From Boothiomyces macroporosus (lineage: Eukaryota > Chytridiomycota > Chytridiomycetes > Rhizophydiales > Terramycetaceae), in contig JADGKB010000050.1 in NCBI GenBank assembly GCA_027604185.1, forward strand, positions 1-64,000: a stretch of DNA of 64,000 bases, in the 5' to 3' direction. The notes beneath the pieces were generated by a model. The model saw nothing but the letters and a program-made list of their open reading frames with translations. It was not told the origin of the DNA and did no database searches. The position numbers and the translations under genes are program-made. Shown here in pieces: positions 23,089-32,822 of this stretch. Numbering within the stretch: position 1 is the first letter of the stretch; each line of letters opens with the position of its first letter.

Positions 23089-23270
23089 TAGAATTACACC
23101 CAATGTTGTATGCTTTTATAACAAAGTGAAAGCCACAGTCAATTACCGGTTAAACTTTTGGTACATTCCGAGATATACCCAGCACCAAACATCACAGCCA
23201 TCGAACCAGCCAAGGTGAATTCAAAAGCAAGTATAGATTTAAACAGCTTTTTTATTTTTAATATTTAAAT

Positions 23271-24935
23271 TCAGTTTGCTCCTTGAAGGACAGTAAGCAT
23301 TTGGTTCACCAAGGCCTTGAGTTGGGAAAGCAGCTGCTTATCATTGTTACCAGTGTTGGTATTTCCATTGAGGTTGGTATTACCATTGTTAACTTGGATG
23401 TTTCCACCATTGGCATTGTTATTGCCAGTGTTGGTATTAGTGTTAGTGTTGCCAGTGTTAGTATTGGTGTTGCCAGTGTTAGTGTTGCCAGTGTTAGTGT
23501 TAGTGTTAACAGTGTTAGTATTGGTGTTAACAGTGTTAGTATTGGTGTTAACAGTGTTAGTGTTGGTGTTAACAGTGTTAGTGTTGGTGTTAACAGTGTT
23601 AGTGTTTCCGTTGTTATTACCTGCACCACCATTGACAATCACTTGAGCACCTTGTCCATTAACAGCATTTGGATCAACACCAATTTGAGCATTCTTATCA
23701 GCCATCTGTTGGTTCATGTTACCACCACCAGCATCCTTTCCAGAGTTGTCGTTTGTAGCAGATTGACCAGTACCTTGTCCATTTTGTGTGATTTGAGTAT
23801 TTTGAGCAGAGTCATCAGCAACATTAGAATTAAGTGGACCACCTTTGGAGTTGATTACATTGATACGGATACAATCATCTTGAGAACCTCTCTTGACTAC
23901 AGGAGAGATTGGGGTTTGATGTCCGTCTGTTCCAGAAATGGTACAGATTCTGTATACACCATCATTCTTCAAAGTGTTGGCAGGAATGGTAGCAGATAAA
24001 AGCTCTTTTTGTGGATCTACAGAGGCATCGTTAATTCCCTTGAAGAAAGTGAAATTTCTAGGGTTTAGAGGGTTGTTTCCATTGACAAGCGGTTCAACAG
24101 TAACGTGTTGATGGCCTTGCAAGATTTGGTTCTTGTTGAGGGTGGCAGGAACCAAATAATACTGGGTGTTTGGGTTGTTAAAGAAGCCAGCTTCCAAATT
24201 AAGAGTTTTAATTACAACAGTGTTATTCTTTGAAGCATCGATAGTAGCGCCATATTCAGGAGAAATAATCAAAGAACTAATCATCTTGCTCAAGTCTGGA
24301 ACAAGACCCATCGGAGTGCTTGAACAGGATTGGCCACCTTGTTTCAATTGAGTACCATTGTTTTCTGGAATATTTGGAAGGAATTGCTTACAGAATTCAC
24401 TGGTTGGAGGTTGTGTGATGTTGGCGATTCCATTTGGCAATGCTGAAGAGTCAACATTTGCAACAGCTGCAACAGAGGTTTGAGCAGAAGCAGCCGAGCT
24501 TGAAGTTGCTGAAGCGTCAGATGCAGTGGATGCTTGGGCATCAGTAGTAGCTTGAGCAGCAGCAGCATCAGTAGTAGTAGCTTGAGCAGCAGCAGCATCA
24601 GTAGTGGTTTGAGCAGCAGCATCAGTAGTGGTTTGAGCAGCAGCATCAGTAGTGGTTTGAGCAGCAGCAGCATCAGTAGTAGCTTGGTTATTGTTTCCAT
24701 TATTTACAGCCTGTGCAACAGTGGTGGTTTGGGCAGCAGCTGCGTCAGTTGTAGCTTGTGCATCAGCAGTAGTTTGTGCTGCAACAGTTGTAACTACTGG
24801 CACATCAGCAGTAGTAGTTGCTGCATCTGAGGAAGCAGCATTACCTTGGAAGTTGGCGTTTCCATACTCTGTGTTTCCGTAATAATAGTTTGTGGCTTGT
24901 GCAGCAGCGATTAAATAGAAGATATGTCCAATCAT
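23271..24935 (-). CDS. Secreted low-complexity glycoprotein, about 554 aa
   Basis: ATG 24935 begins a short hydrophobic leader (MIGHIFYLIAAAQA). An Ala/Thr/Gln-rich region of repeats like AAQTTTDA follows. The globular core (about residues 190-390) has SEFCKQFLPNIPEN, SCSSTPMGLVPDLSKM, GHQHVTVEPL, DGVYRICTISGTDGHQTPIS and DDCIRINV, with paired cysteines. The C-terminal third is Asn/Gly/Thr-rich with NTVNTNT repeats and ends LLSQLKALVNQML. The core resembles secreted fungal glycoproteins of unknown role that I recall from other fungi; I do not assign a name. Many N-x-S/T sites suggest heavy glycosylation. Probably a cell-wall or matrix component. Confidence 0.75.
   Translation of the reverse strand: MIGHIFYLIAAAQATNYYYGNTEYGNANFQGNAASSDAATTTADVPVVTTVAAQTTADAQATTDAAAAQTTTVAQAVNNGNNNQATTDAAAAQTTTDAAAQTTTDAAAQTTTDAAAAQATTTDAAAAQATTDAQASTASDASATSSSAASAQTSVAAVANVDSSALPNGIANITQPPTSEFCKQFLPNIPENNGTQLKQGGQSCSSTPMGLVPDLSKMISSLIISPEYGATIDASKNNTVVIKTLNLEAGFFNNPNTQYYLVPATLNKNQILQGHQHVTVEPLVNGNNPLNPRNFTFFKGINDASVDPQKELLSATIPANTLKNDGVYRICTISGTDGHQTPISPVVKRGSQDDCIRINVINSKGGPLNSNVADDSAQNTQITQNGQGTGQSATNDNSGKDAGGGNMNQQMADKNAQIGVDPNAVNGQGAQVIVNGGAGNNNGNTNTVNTNTNTVNTNTNTVNTNTNTVNTNTNTVNTNTNTGNTNTGNTNTNTGNTNTNTNTGNNNANGGNIQVNNGNTNLNGNTNTGNNDKQLLSQLKALVNQMLTVLQGAN
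23416..23610. repeat. In-frame Asn-Thr coding repeat
   Basis: Direct repeats of AACAGTGTTAGTATTGGTGTT-like units (written on plus), mostly 24 nt, encode NTVNTNTN and NTGNTNT on minus. Because units are multiples of 6, several other frames stay open, which creates false frames on both strands. Confidence 0.85.
24536..24690. repeat. In-frame Gln-Thr-Asp-Ala coding repeat
   Basis: Repeats of 24-27 nt around GCAGCATCAGTAGTGGTTTG encode tandem QTTTDAA on minus inside the secreted glycoprotein. Likely length-variable between strains. Confidence 0.85.
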
Positions 24936-25367
24936 TTCTACAAAGTTTTCTAAAACAACCAAAGGTTCAGGTTTCTTTTATACATGGTTTGATGGGCGCT
25001 CACTTTGAAACAGTGTGGGCTTTTTCACTATGAGCCAACAATTGAGGACCTGAGACTGAAAAAAAGGCGAATGGCAAAAATAGCGCACCAGCATTCAGCA
25101 GCAGCCCATGAAACAGTAACAACCAAAAGAAACCAGAATTGGTGAATTCTCCAGCGCTGTTAATATGATATCAAGAAATTCTTGTCGGATTCGTTGTGAA
25201 ATATTTTCATGGACATTCTCATCTGAAACGATTATAAGCAACAAGAGCTTTGCCAAGAAAACATTTGCTGGTTACCACACAGCCAACCCAGTTCATCTAT
25301 AAGATATTAGCCCAAAGACAAGGGACAAGAACGGGTCCATTGCACAAACTATCGGTCACAGTGCCAT
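24936..25367. other. Intergenic
   Basis: A 432-bp region upstream of the secreted glycoprotein and downstream of the small coiled-coil gene. No coding frame, RNA or repeat recognised. Confidence 0.35.
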
Positions 25368-25791
25368 TTATTGATCAAGTATAAATCCTAAAGGTGCTTC
25401 AAAATCCCACTTGAACCTACCGCCTTCCCAATAGGGTGATATCGCAGATATTTGCTGAGCATTGACATCTTTTTGCAGTTTAATACTCTCCAATACTGAT
25501 TTGCATTCCTTTGCTTTCTATATTAACATTAGATACCCTTAGCAGCCCAGAATATACCAATTCAGATTTCGACGTCATCTGTAGAGCAGCGCTTGACCCG
25601 GTTGATAGCTGCTGTAGGTTTTCTTTCATTTGTCTTTGCTGTACCACCAGCGAGTTTAAATTTGCAATCTCTGATTCAAGTGATTGAAGCCCTTCATCTA
25701 CAACTTGTCTCGGTATTTTCTTTATATCAATTTGATGTTGAAAGTAACTTTTTACAGTGGATGGGATGCTAAACCAGCGAAGTCTCAGCAT
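25368..25791 (-). CDS. Small coiled-coil protein, 134 aa, possibly mitochondrial
   Basis: Two exons with a 19-nt intron at 25518-25536. ATG 25791 gives a basic amphipathic start (MLRLRWFSIPSTVKSYF) that could target mitochondria. The centre is helical (EGLQSLESEIANLNSLVVQQ) and a Trp/Gly-containing tail (SPYWEGGRFKWDFEAPLGF) follows after the splice. I do not recognise the family. Confidence 0.65.
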
Positions 25792-26056
25792 TCAAATTTC
25801 CGAAAACTTTTTTGTGACTAATAGTTTATCTTGTTTCGGTAAGGATGTGCTTATTTCACGGTTGATCAGCAGCAGCAATAGATCCGGATTTCATCTGTGA
25901 GCCTTTTGAGAATTACCTCTCTTGAATACGATGGAAATATCACCTGGCACTTGAGTGAACCCCCAAATTGTAGAATGACGTAGACTTCCAACAGACAGCT
26001 CTAATCAACCACTAGGGATGTGACACTATAAAATGCAAGTTCCAGCTGTTTTATTA

Positions 26057-27595
26057 TTACATCTTGATAGTCTTTGCTTCCACAAATGTAACCTTTTCTA
26101 TTTGCACACTTTTCATGCTCTTTGCCTTTGTGCTCTTTCCTCTTTTTATAGATTTGTTTGAACGCAAGAAATGCGGTTTCTCCATGGTATTATTTTCGGA
26201 ATATGGATTCACCAATTCCCACGTAATTACTTTGAGGTATTCATACAGTATTAATACAAGCACGTTGTGTAAATTTTGGAGTAGAATATACAGCCCTGTG
26301 ATAGCTAGTACCAACTTGTCGTTTCCCAGCAAATTGGTCCCGTTTGCGAGGTAGTTTACTACCATATAACTGGTCACAGAGAATAGCTGCAAAATAAAGA
26401 TTGAACAAATAAATCGATATTTCCAAAAAAGTTCATAAATGGATACCCTATTTTCATTCTTTTTCTTGACTTGAGTCTGTATCAGTTGGATGAACATGTA
26501 TGCTATTGGAGACATGTCAAATATAAACACAAAGCATACATAGATATTGTCTGTGAGGTATGCAAAGTACATTAATGTTGAAAAGTAAGAGTCGCTGGTT
26601 ATCCACTGGGGGAAAATCTCGAGAATATCTGTGTAAAAATTGAGGAACTGCATGCCTATCCAAATGAAGATTACCGATATAAATAGTATATATTCAAAAT
26701 ATATGAAATGGAATTTGATCATTTTGTTTAACTGGGTGCATGTGATAAAGTTACCAAACATGTAAGATATCTTCAAGAAATCCAACGTCAAGGTCCAAAT
26801 GTTTAGCATCAACGCTGTAGGAATGACATAGTAAGTGTAAATAAAATATGATACTGTTCTAAAGAATGTTAAGGTAGCCATTATCACCAGATATGTTGAT
26901 TTTTTACTTTTTAACAGTAGATTGTGCAGCAATACAAGAACTGACATTACTGTTGCTAAAATGAATGCAATTAAACAAAATATTTCTGCGCCAGAGGATA
27001 TTCCAGGCACCAGCTCCCCACCAGGAACATAAGTTACCCAGTCAATGTAATTCATGCCATTTGAGAACTGAACAAGGGATATGCTAACATTACCAAAAGA
27101 CATTGTGTTGTAGAATACACTTTGATTAGACTGCATTGGATATTGTTCGATTTTTACAGTACATTGATTATCCTGATAGAAAGTAATTGACGATATTCCA
27201 CAAATTACCCCATTCACGCAGCCACCGTTATATCTTAAATATAAAGAGTTGACAGTATTATAAACAGTGTTATTTGTAGTAAAAGCTTGACTATCCGTAG
27301 TGCTGATTTTGCAATAATCAAATCCATTAGCAGCGGGTAAGGCCGCGTTTTCCTTGGTCCATTCATGATCCAATAGTGTGCTTTGCCAGCTATATATTCC
27401 ATTCGTTTGTGATAAATCTACTGATGAAGCACAGCAGCCAGCACCTGATACAGAAGGATGATTATCCATTCCGCAATACCCTATACCACAGTTGTTTGTA
27501 AAATAAGGCGGACCAACTGATTGATTAAATATAATAAAGGCATCTGGAACTCCTTTGCAATTTGCAGTATTCCAAATCGATTGAAAGATTGACAT
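26057..27595 (-). CDS. Cys-rich ectodomain seven-pass membrane protein, copy 1, 512 aa
   Basis: No intron. Residues about 1-205 are Cys-, Asn- and Trp-rich with CKGVPDAFIIFNQS, YCGMDNHPSVSGAGCCASSV and NVSISLVQFS, and many N-x-S/T sites, so probably extracellular. Then about seven hydrophobic helices (AEIFCLIAFILATVMSVLVL through LVLAITGLYILLQNLHNVLV) and a basic cytosolic tail rich in Lys/Ser. The topology is like a G-protein-coupled receptor, but I see no known class motif. Two close relatives lie next to it on the same strand. The N-terminus has no classical signal peptide; MSIFQSIWNT is shared in form by all copies. Confidence 0.8.
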   Translation of the reverse strand: MSIFQSIWNTANCKGVPDAFIIFNQSVGPPYFTNNCGIGYCGMDNHPSVSGAGCCASSVDLSQTNGIYSWQSTLLDHEWTKENAALPAANGFDYCKISTTDSQAFTTNNTVYNTVNSLYLRYNGGCVNGVICGISSITFYQDNQCTVKIEQYPMQSNQSVFYNTMSFGNVSISLVQFSNGMNYIDWVTYVPGGELVPGISSGAEIFCLIAFILATVMSVLVLLHNLLLKSKKSTYLVIMATLTFFRTVSYFIYTYYVIPTALMLNIWTLTLDFLKISYMFGNFITCTQLNKMIKFHFIYFEYILFISVIFIWIGMQFLNFYTDILEIFPQWITSDSYFSTLMYFAYLTDNIYVCFVFIFDMSPIAYMFIQLIQTQVKKKNENRVSIYELFWKYRFICSIFILQLFSVTSYMVVNYLANGTNLLGNDKLVLAITGLYILLQNLHNVLVLILYEYLKVITWELVNPYSENNTMEKPHFLRSNKSIKRGKSTKAKSMKSVQIEKVTFVEAKTIKM

Positions 27596-27623
27596 GATGA
27601 CGTGATTTTGAAAGAATAAAGAT

Positions 27624-29108
27624 TTATTTCATTTCAACAGTTCCGCTCATTATTGCCGTCCCTTCTACATTGTTTGGTGGCTGTTTGACAAGGTCTAGTA
27701 ACATTACGTGCTTAACTGGTGTTGGCTCAATAGATTTTGGTTGGACGAGTTCCCAAGTGAAGACGCAAAGGTATTCGTACAATATAATAATCAGCAGATT
27801 GTGATTATTTTGAATTAGCAAGAAAACTGCCGACATTGATAGTACTGTTTTGTCACTCCCAAGCAGTGTTGTTGAGTTAGAAATGTAATTGAGCAGCAGA
27901 TGCGTTATTCCAGCACACACTTGCAAAATCATTATCAGCACCATTCTCCAGTACTGTATCATCATTGCGCTGATAGAGGAATCAAGCCCTTCTTTAATCC
28001 TGGTTTTCTTTTGCTGTCCAACAATCTTTAGAAACAGCAGCAATACCGGCAAGCTATCAAAAAAGAAGATGAACCCGGTATAAATATTATCCGTCAAGTA
28101 TGCGATTGCACATATCTTTTCAAAGAAAACAAGATCGGGTATTGTTTCTGGGTACATTTCCATCACGTCTTGATACCATACCATGCACTCCAAGCCCACA
28201 TACGCAAGAGTAACAAAGCCATACAAAACGAATCTCTTGGGATCATTCTTGATGCTAAAGATCTTGCTCATCATTACACAAGTAACATAGTTCCCCAACA
28301 AAAAGTATATTTTGGCAATATCTAGGATAAATGAAGTCCAAGTGAGGGATAAAACGGTTGGAAATTGTGCATAAGAATATGCCACGAACGTTACTGTTCT
28401 TGCAAAGCAAATGGACACCATGGTAATGATTAACCACTTTTTACGAGGAAGGTAGTACACCCAGACACACAACGAAATGAGTATTGAAACCGCAAAACAA
28501 AATATCGCGAACTGCTCAATGGAAGATCCAGTGCTCAGTGCAAATTCGTAGCCTGGTGCATAGGCATACCATGAAATATAATTTTTGGCATCAGCAAACT
28601 GATAGAGTGATACGGATACGTTTCCTAAAATTGATTGATAGTTATTGACTGTATTTTCATTGACAGCAAAGTAATTCAGTGCAGTTTGACACGTATTTTC
28701 TTGATAAACTGTCATCATTGTATTATTGCATGAGTAGCCATATATACATTTGTTATTATTTAAAATATACTGTGTCTGAGTGTAGTTTCCAACCTGAATT
28801 CCTGCCATTCTGCAAAAAGTATTTCCATTTGCCATTTTATACGCAGCATTTGTTTCTGTCCAGGTGCTATCCAAGTATGTGTTGATCCAGCTTGTTAATC
28901 CTCCTGATGCTTGTAAATCAATTGAAGACACGCAGCAGCCATCTCCATTGGTACTGGGGAAATTGTTGAATCCACAATAAGGAATGGGATTGATATAGTA
29001 GTTTTGTGGCGGACTGGAATCATTGAAAAGGAGCAACGAAGAAGGTATACCTTGGCAATCAAAAGTTGTCCAGATTGATTGTAAAATCATAAGTAAAACG
29101 TCATTCAT
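27624..29108 (-). CDS. Cys-rich ectodomain seven-pass membrane protein, copy 2, 494 aa
   Basis: Same architecture as the genes on both sides: LQSIWTTFDCQGIPSSLLLF, IPYCGFNNFPSTNGDGCCVS, NVSVSLYQFADAKNYISWYA, then seven hydrophobic helices and the shared LYEYLCVFTWELVQP end. The tail closes with GTAIMSGTVEMK, matching copy 3 (TAMISGTVKMN) but not copy 1. The start ATG is 29108, 28 bp separate it from copy 1, and there is no intron. Role unknown; a surface receptor or adhesion sensor is inferred from topology only. Confidence 0.8.
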   Translation of the reverse strand: MNDVLLMILQSIWTTFDCQGIPSSLLLFNDSSPPQNYYINPIPYCGFNNFPSTNGDGCCVSSIDLQASGGLTSWINTYLDSTWTETNAAYKMANGNTFCRMAGIQVGNYTQTQYILNNNKCIYGYSCNNTMMTVYQENTCQTALNYFAVNENTVNNYQSILGNVSVSLYQFADAKNYISWYAYAPGYEFALSTGSSIEQFAIFCFAVSILISLCVWVYYLPRKKWLIITMVSICFARTVTFVAYSYAQFPTVLSLTWTSFILDIAKIYFLLGNYVTCVMMSKIFSIKNDPKRFVLYGFVTLAYVGLECMVWYQDVMEMYPETIPDLVFFEKICAIAYLTDNIYTGFIFFFDSLPVLLLFLKIVGQQKKTRIKEGLDSSISAMMIQYWRMVLIMILQVCAGITHLLLNYISNSTTLLGSDKTVLSMSAVFLLIQNNHNLLIIILYEYLCVFTWELVQPKSIEPTPVKHVMLLDLVKQPPNNVEGTAIMSGTVEMK

Positions 29109-29149
29109 TCGATCAGCAAGAAAACATAACTATCAACAGAAATTAGATT

Positions 29150-29330
29150 TTCATTGTTGGGAAATCTTTTGAGTCTGGCCCATCACTGTGGTTTTATCAA
29201 CCAGCTTTTCAACCTCAACAGGCTTTTTGGGCAGCTTACTACACCCTTAACATTCACAATAATAGAAACTTTGATTCTGGGTCTGAGGTCAAATTACTGA
29301 GCTGACAAGAGGTTACATTTTACTTTTAGC
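29150..29330 (-). pseudogene. Relic C-terminal tail of another family member
   Basis: On minus, a short frame reads KLPKKPVEVEKLVDKTTVMG and then QTQKISQQ before a stop. It resembles the tail of copy 3 (KPAKKPQLVV ... VEKTAMISGTVK). There are no membrane segments upstream before copy 3 begins, so it looks like the remains of a deleted or recombined copy. The match is short, so confidence is modest. Confidence 0.4.
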
Positions 29331-29360
29331 GCTAATTAACAGCATTTTATTGAGATATAG

Positions 29361-30851
29361 TCAATTCATTTTCACTGTACCGCTTATCATTGCCGTCTTT
29401 TCAACAGCCTTTGAATTTGAATCCGCTGCTACAACCAACTGAGGCTTTTTAGCAGGTTTAACAAATTCCGCAACGTACATAGTGAGGTATTCATATAGAA
29501 TGACAATAAGTAGATAATGGTTATTAGCGATGCAGACAAAAATTGAAGTCATATCGATTACTGCTTGGTCACTACCCAGCCATATCGTATAGTGCGTAAT
29601 GTAGTTTGACAGCACGTACACACCCACAATAAACAACTGAAACCCAAATATAACCAAGATTTTCCAATATTTTAAAACCAGAGCTTTCCAATTGGTTATT
29701 TCCCCCTTCTTTTTCTGTACCAGCCTTCTTTGATGTACAATCTTCATAAATAATAGTAGAACTGGTGTGAAATCAACGATAAACATAATGACAGTGTAAG
29801 CATTATCTGCCGAGTAGGCTGTCAAACTAACAGAGTAGTACAAGTTCAAGTCAATCGTTTCAAAGTTTGCCAGAATTAAAAGATAATCTTGATAAATCAT
29901 TGGTGCCTCTAGCCCAACATAAATCAAGGTCACGAGTGTATAAGAAATGAATCTTTTGTAATCACTATGAATGTTTAGTATCCGATTAACTATTGAGCAA
30001 GAAAGATAGTTGCCAAACAAGTAATAGATTTTGGACGCATCGAGAAAAGTGTTTGTCCATGCTAATTTAAGAGAGTCTGTATAGATGGTGAACGAGTATA
30101 CAGTGTACAGAACAGTTCTACCTGCACAGACAGTAGCCATGATAAGGAAATACACTTTTCGCCTTTGAAGATAGTATAGCAACACTCCTGTTGCAATAGC
30201 GATCGCAACTGCATAGAATAGCACAGATAATATATCAAATACAGATTTGGTTTGGTTGACTATTTCACCTCCTGGAGCACTTGTTATCCAATTCACATAG
30301 TTTTTTGCTTCTGTAAAGGTGAATAATGATACTGATACATTTCCAATAGACGAATGATACTCTGCTACTCCTGGTTGCACGTTAAAAGTTTCAATTAGGT
30401 TTTGACACGAAATATCTTGGTAAATGGAAAGGATGTTTCCGTCACACTTGCCACCGTATATACACTCATTATTTGTTAGAAAATATGCAGTTACAGTGTC
30501 ATTGTAAATACCCAAAGTCGTATTTGTAATTTGACAGTATGTATGTCCGTTAGCTTGAGAATGAGCAGCATTGTAGACACTCCAATCTTGACCAAGTTCA
30601 GTATTCAACCAGCTAGTTCTACCTTGCGATCCGTCAACTTCTCCAAGGTCAATTGAGTTTACACAACATCCTTCACCAGTGGCAGTTGGGAAATTGTTGT
30701 ACCCACAATAGGGAATATAGTTAATCCAGTAGTAGAATTGTGGAACTGTGTTTAGGGAATCGTTGAATATCAGAAAGGAAGATGGTACCCCTTGACACTG
30801 GTAGGTAGTCCACAGTGATTGAAATATCATAAAGAAACGAGTACGCGTCAT
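29361..30851 (-). CDS. Cys-rich ectodomain seven-pass membrane protein, copy 3, 496 aa
   Basis: ATG 30851 (MTRTRFFMIFQSLWTTYQCQ); the frame is open further up without ATG. The ectodomain carries GVPSSFLIFNDS, YIPYCGYNNFPTATGEGCC and NVSVSLFTFTEAKNYVNWI, and seven hydrophobic segments follow. The tail is KPAKKPQLVV ... ISGTVKMN. It is the promoter-proximal copy of a head-to-tail array on minus. Shared extracellular cysteines and the ELV/EFV-P juxtamembrane end suggest all three are functional. Confidence 0.8.
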   Translation of the reverse strand: MTRTRFFMIFQSLWTTYQCQGVPSSFLIFNDSLNTVPQFYYWINYIPYCGYNNFPTATGEGCCVNSIDLGEVDGSQGRTSWLNTELGQDWSVYNAAHSQANGHTYCQITNTTLGIYNDTVTAYFLTNNECIYGGKCDGNILSIYQDISCQNLIETFNVQPGVAEYHSSIGNVSVSLFTFTEAKNYVNWITSAPGGEIVNQTKSVFDILSVLFYAVAIAIATGVLLYYLQRRKVYFLIMATVCAGRTVLYTVYSFTIYTDSLKLAWTNTFLDASKIYYLFGNYLSCSIVNRILNIHSDYKRFISYTLVTLIYVGLEAPMIYQDYLLILANFETIDLNLYYSVSLTAYSADNAYTVIMFIVDFTPVLLLFMKIVHQRRLVQKKKGEITNWKALVLKYWKILVIFGFQLFIVGVYVLSNYITHYTIWLGSDQAVIDMTSIFVCIANNHYLLIVILYEYLTMYVAEFVKPAKKPQLVVAADSNSKAVEKTAMISGTVKMN

Positions 30852-30964
30852 TCTGTAATATAAGCTCAACAGAGATCAGTCGTGCTCTTTTATATAGCCT
30901 CAAGAGTACCAAAAGCCTGGAATAAAAAAGAGCAAGAAATCTTTAATGTAACAATATATATTAT

Positions 30965-31876
30965 TTATGCAACAGAATGAGTATGGCGAACGCAAATATC
31001 AGTAAAATCAATTTCAGATGCGGCCTGCAAATCTTCAAATAGAGCAGCAAGCTTTGGCGATGTGATAGCAGAAGGTTTAGATACAACCTTCTTTGGAGCA
31101 GTTGGAGCATTTACTTTTTCTCTGGCCCAATCACTAGCAACTCCAGGATCCAATGAATTGGTCTTTTTAAGGGTTCTAACAGAGAGGATTTTGCTACGCT
31201 TTTGGTACTGCTCCTCCTGTTTCTCTTCCTTTGTAAACCATTGATTAATATTCTTTTTCATATCCGAAAAGAAGGAAACCAGCTTGTTCTTGGAATGTGC
31301 TTTTCCTTTGCCGTCGCAATTAATACACTTGTGACCATTAAACAATTTGGTGCCATAACAAAGCGAACACAACTCTACGCTTTCTTGAGTAAGTAGAGTT
31401 GAAACGGAAGCGTGAGAAGTATTTGCATGCATAGTCGGAAGCTCCGGCTGTTTCTTTGGTTTAGGTTTGAACAGATTTGAAATATAGGAAACTGATTTGT
31501 CGAAAATATTTTGTTTGAATTGCGCAGTGCCTGTACCATTGCAGGATGGGCATTTTTCATTCTGGAATGTTTTACTGCCAAGGCACAGAGTACATTGTTC
31601 CGCGGATTCTATGGATATTGTAGAGTTGGTCATTGATTGCTGGGATTGTATTCTAGTATTGCGGGTAGTCAGAGGGATATCTTGTGCAGGCTCTTCAGCT
31701 TTGAAGAAAGAGTAATATGTACGTTGGAACCAAGACTGTTGTGGTTGTTCTGGTTGTTTGAAGAAGCTCGCAAAAAACCCTGTTGGTTTCTGCTGCGGCT
31801 CTACCTTTCGCGGCGGTAATGGAGGAGGGAGATTATCGTCAATGTCTATTCTTGTCTCGTCAAAAGTAACTTTCAT
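30965..31876 (-). CDS. Protein with two CxxCxG...CxxCxGxG modules, 303 aa
   Basis: No intron. The N-terminus has a Pro-rich SH3-ligand-like segment (PPPLPPRKV). Two modules follow at about residues 92-115 and 168-190: CTLCLGSKTFQNEKCPSCNG and CSLCYGTKLFNGHKCINCDG. Each is half of a DnaJ-type zinc-binding unit (CxxCxG spaced by about 10 to CxxCxGxG), so each probably binds one zinc. Short amphipathic segments (FFASFFKQP, WFQRTYYSFFK) could touch membranes. There is no J domain. I recognise no family; role unknown. Confidence 0.7.
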   Translation of the reverse strand: MKVTFDETRIDIDDNLPPPLPPRKVEPQQKPTGFFASFFKQPEQPQQSWFQRTYYSFFKAEEPAQDIPLTTRNTRIQSQQSMTNSTISIESAEQCTLCLGSKTFQNEKCPSCNGTGTAQFKQNIFDKSVSYISNLFKPKPKKQPELPTMHANTSHASVSTLLTQESVELCSLCYGTKLFNGHKCINCDGKGKAHSKNKLVSFFSDMKKNINQWFTKEEKQEEQYQKRSKILSVRTLKKTNSLDPGVASDWAREKVNAPTAPKKVVSKPSAITSPKLAALFEDLQAASEIDFTDICVRHTHSVA

Positions 31877-32822
31877 TTTCTAAAATTTTTTCGCCGTTGA
31901 TCCCTTTAAATCTTGCGGTAAAATTGTGGCTGAGGAACACTGTACTTGCATTTCGAGTTTGTGATTGGTGAAATCCAACAAGAATTAAATTTAGTTCCTA
32001 ATCGGAAGCAGAGAGCGCAATCCGGAATGGTAATAGTAAGCTATTGATGGGGCTGAAATTGTGATAATACAATGTAAAGATTCGTACTTGCTTCGCCCAG
32101 GTTCTTTAAAATTCTAAATTGGTCAAAGCGTATTGTGACGAAAGTCAAGTCTGATAGATTGAGCAGTGGGTCATGCGGAGGCAATCTAATCCCTTAGATC
32201 TAACTGCGGTGTAATTATTGTGGGGATTAAATTTCCATCTTGTAGTACAACCATCTCTACTTCTCAAATTTATGATGTAGGGAAATGGATATCCAATCAC
32301 AGATCTTTAGGCGCATAGTGCGGGTACAAATAATGGTCTTTCTGCTGTTCAAAAAAGTAACGCGATAGACTACGAATAATTTATTAACATCTAGTGATGT
32401 TGAGGGTTCTGCAATACAATTAAAATATATTCCTTATCTACATTAATTCAGAGTACCTGGAGCAACCATAATCTCATGCTTCTTGCTCCTAATTCTTAGA
32501 AAAGTCAAATCATTCTATCTTAGGGCAAAATACCTGCGGGTCCAAATCTCTAATCATACTTTTTGCTTTTGCGGTCAATTGAGTAATTAAAGCGGAATGT
32601 TGAATAGTCTTTTCGTGGTCCAAAGTGGTACGGATGGGAATGCCTGCGTTACTTGTATTTACCCTCCATATTTACGATGACTATTCCCTCGACTCCTTTA
32701 TGCGACGATAAGCGCTTTATTGTTTCTTCTACTTCAGACTTTTGTTCAGTTCAGAATTACCATTTTTAGCTTTGGAAAAAAAGAATCTCAAATTCGCGCT
32801 TTTGCAATAAGGAATCTTGATT
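31877..32822. other. Long intergenic region, no gene seen
   Basis: A 946-bp AT-rich region. No frame of useful length, no splice-linked exons, no tRNA or snoRNA that I recognise. It lies between the 5' end of the zinc-module gene and the 3' end of the isomerase gene. Confidence 0.4.

Noticed and set aside
23283..23999. Long plus-strand frames rich in Ser/Val opposite the secreted glycoprotein
   Set aside because: They arise because the repeat units keep several frames open; the minus frame has a leader peptide and a cysteine-bearing core.
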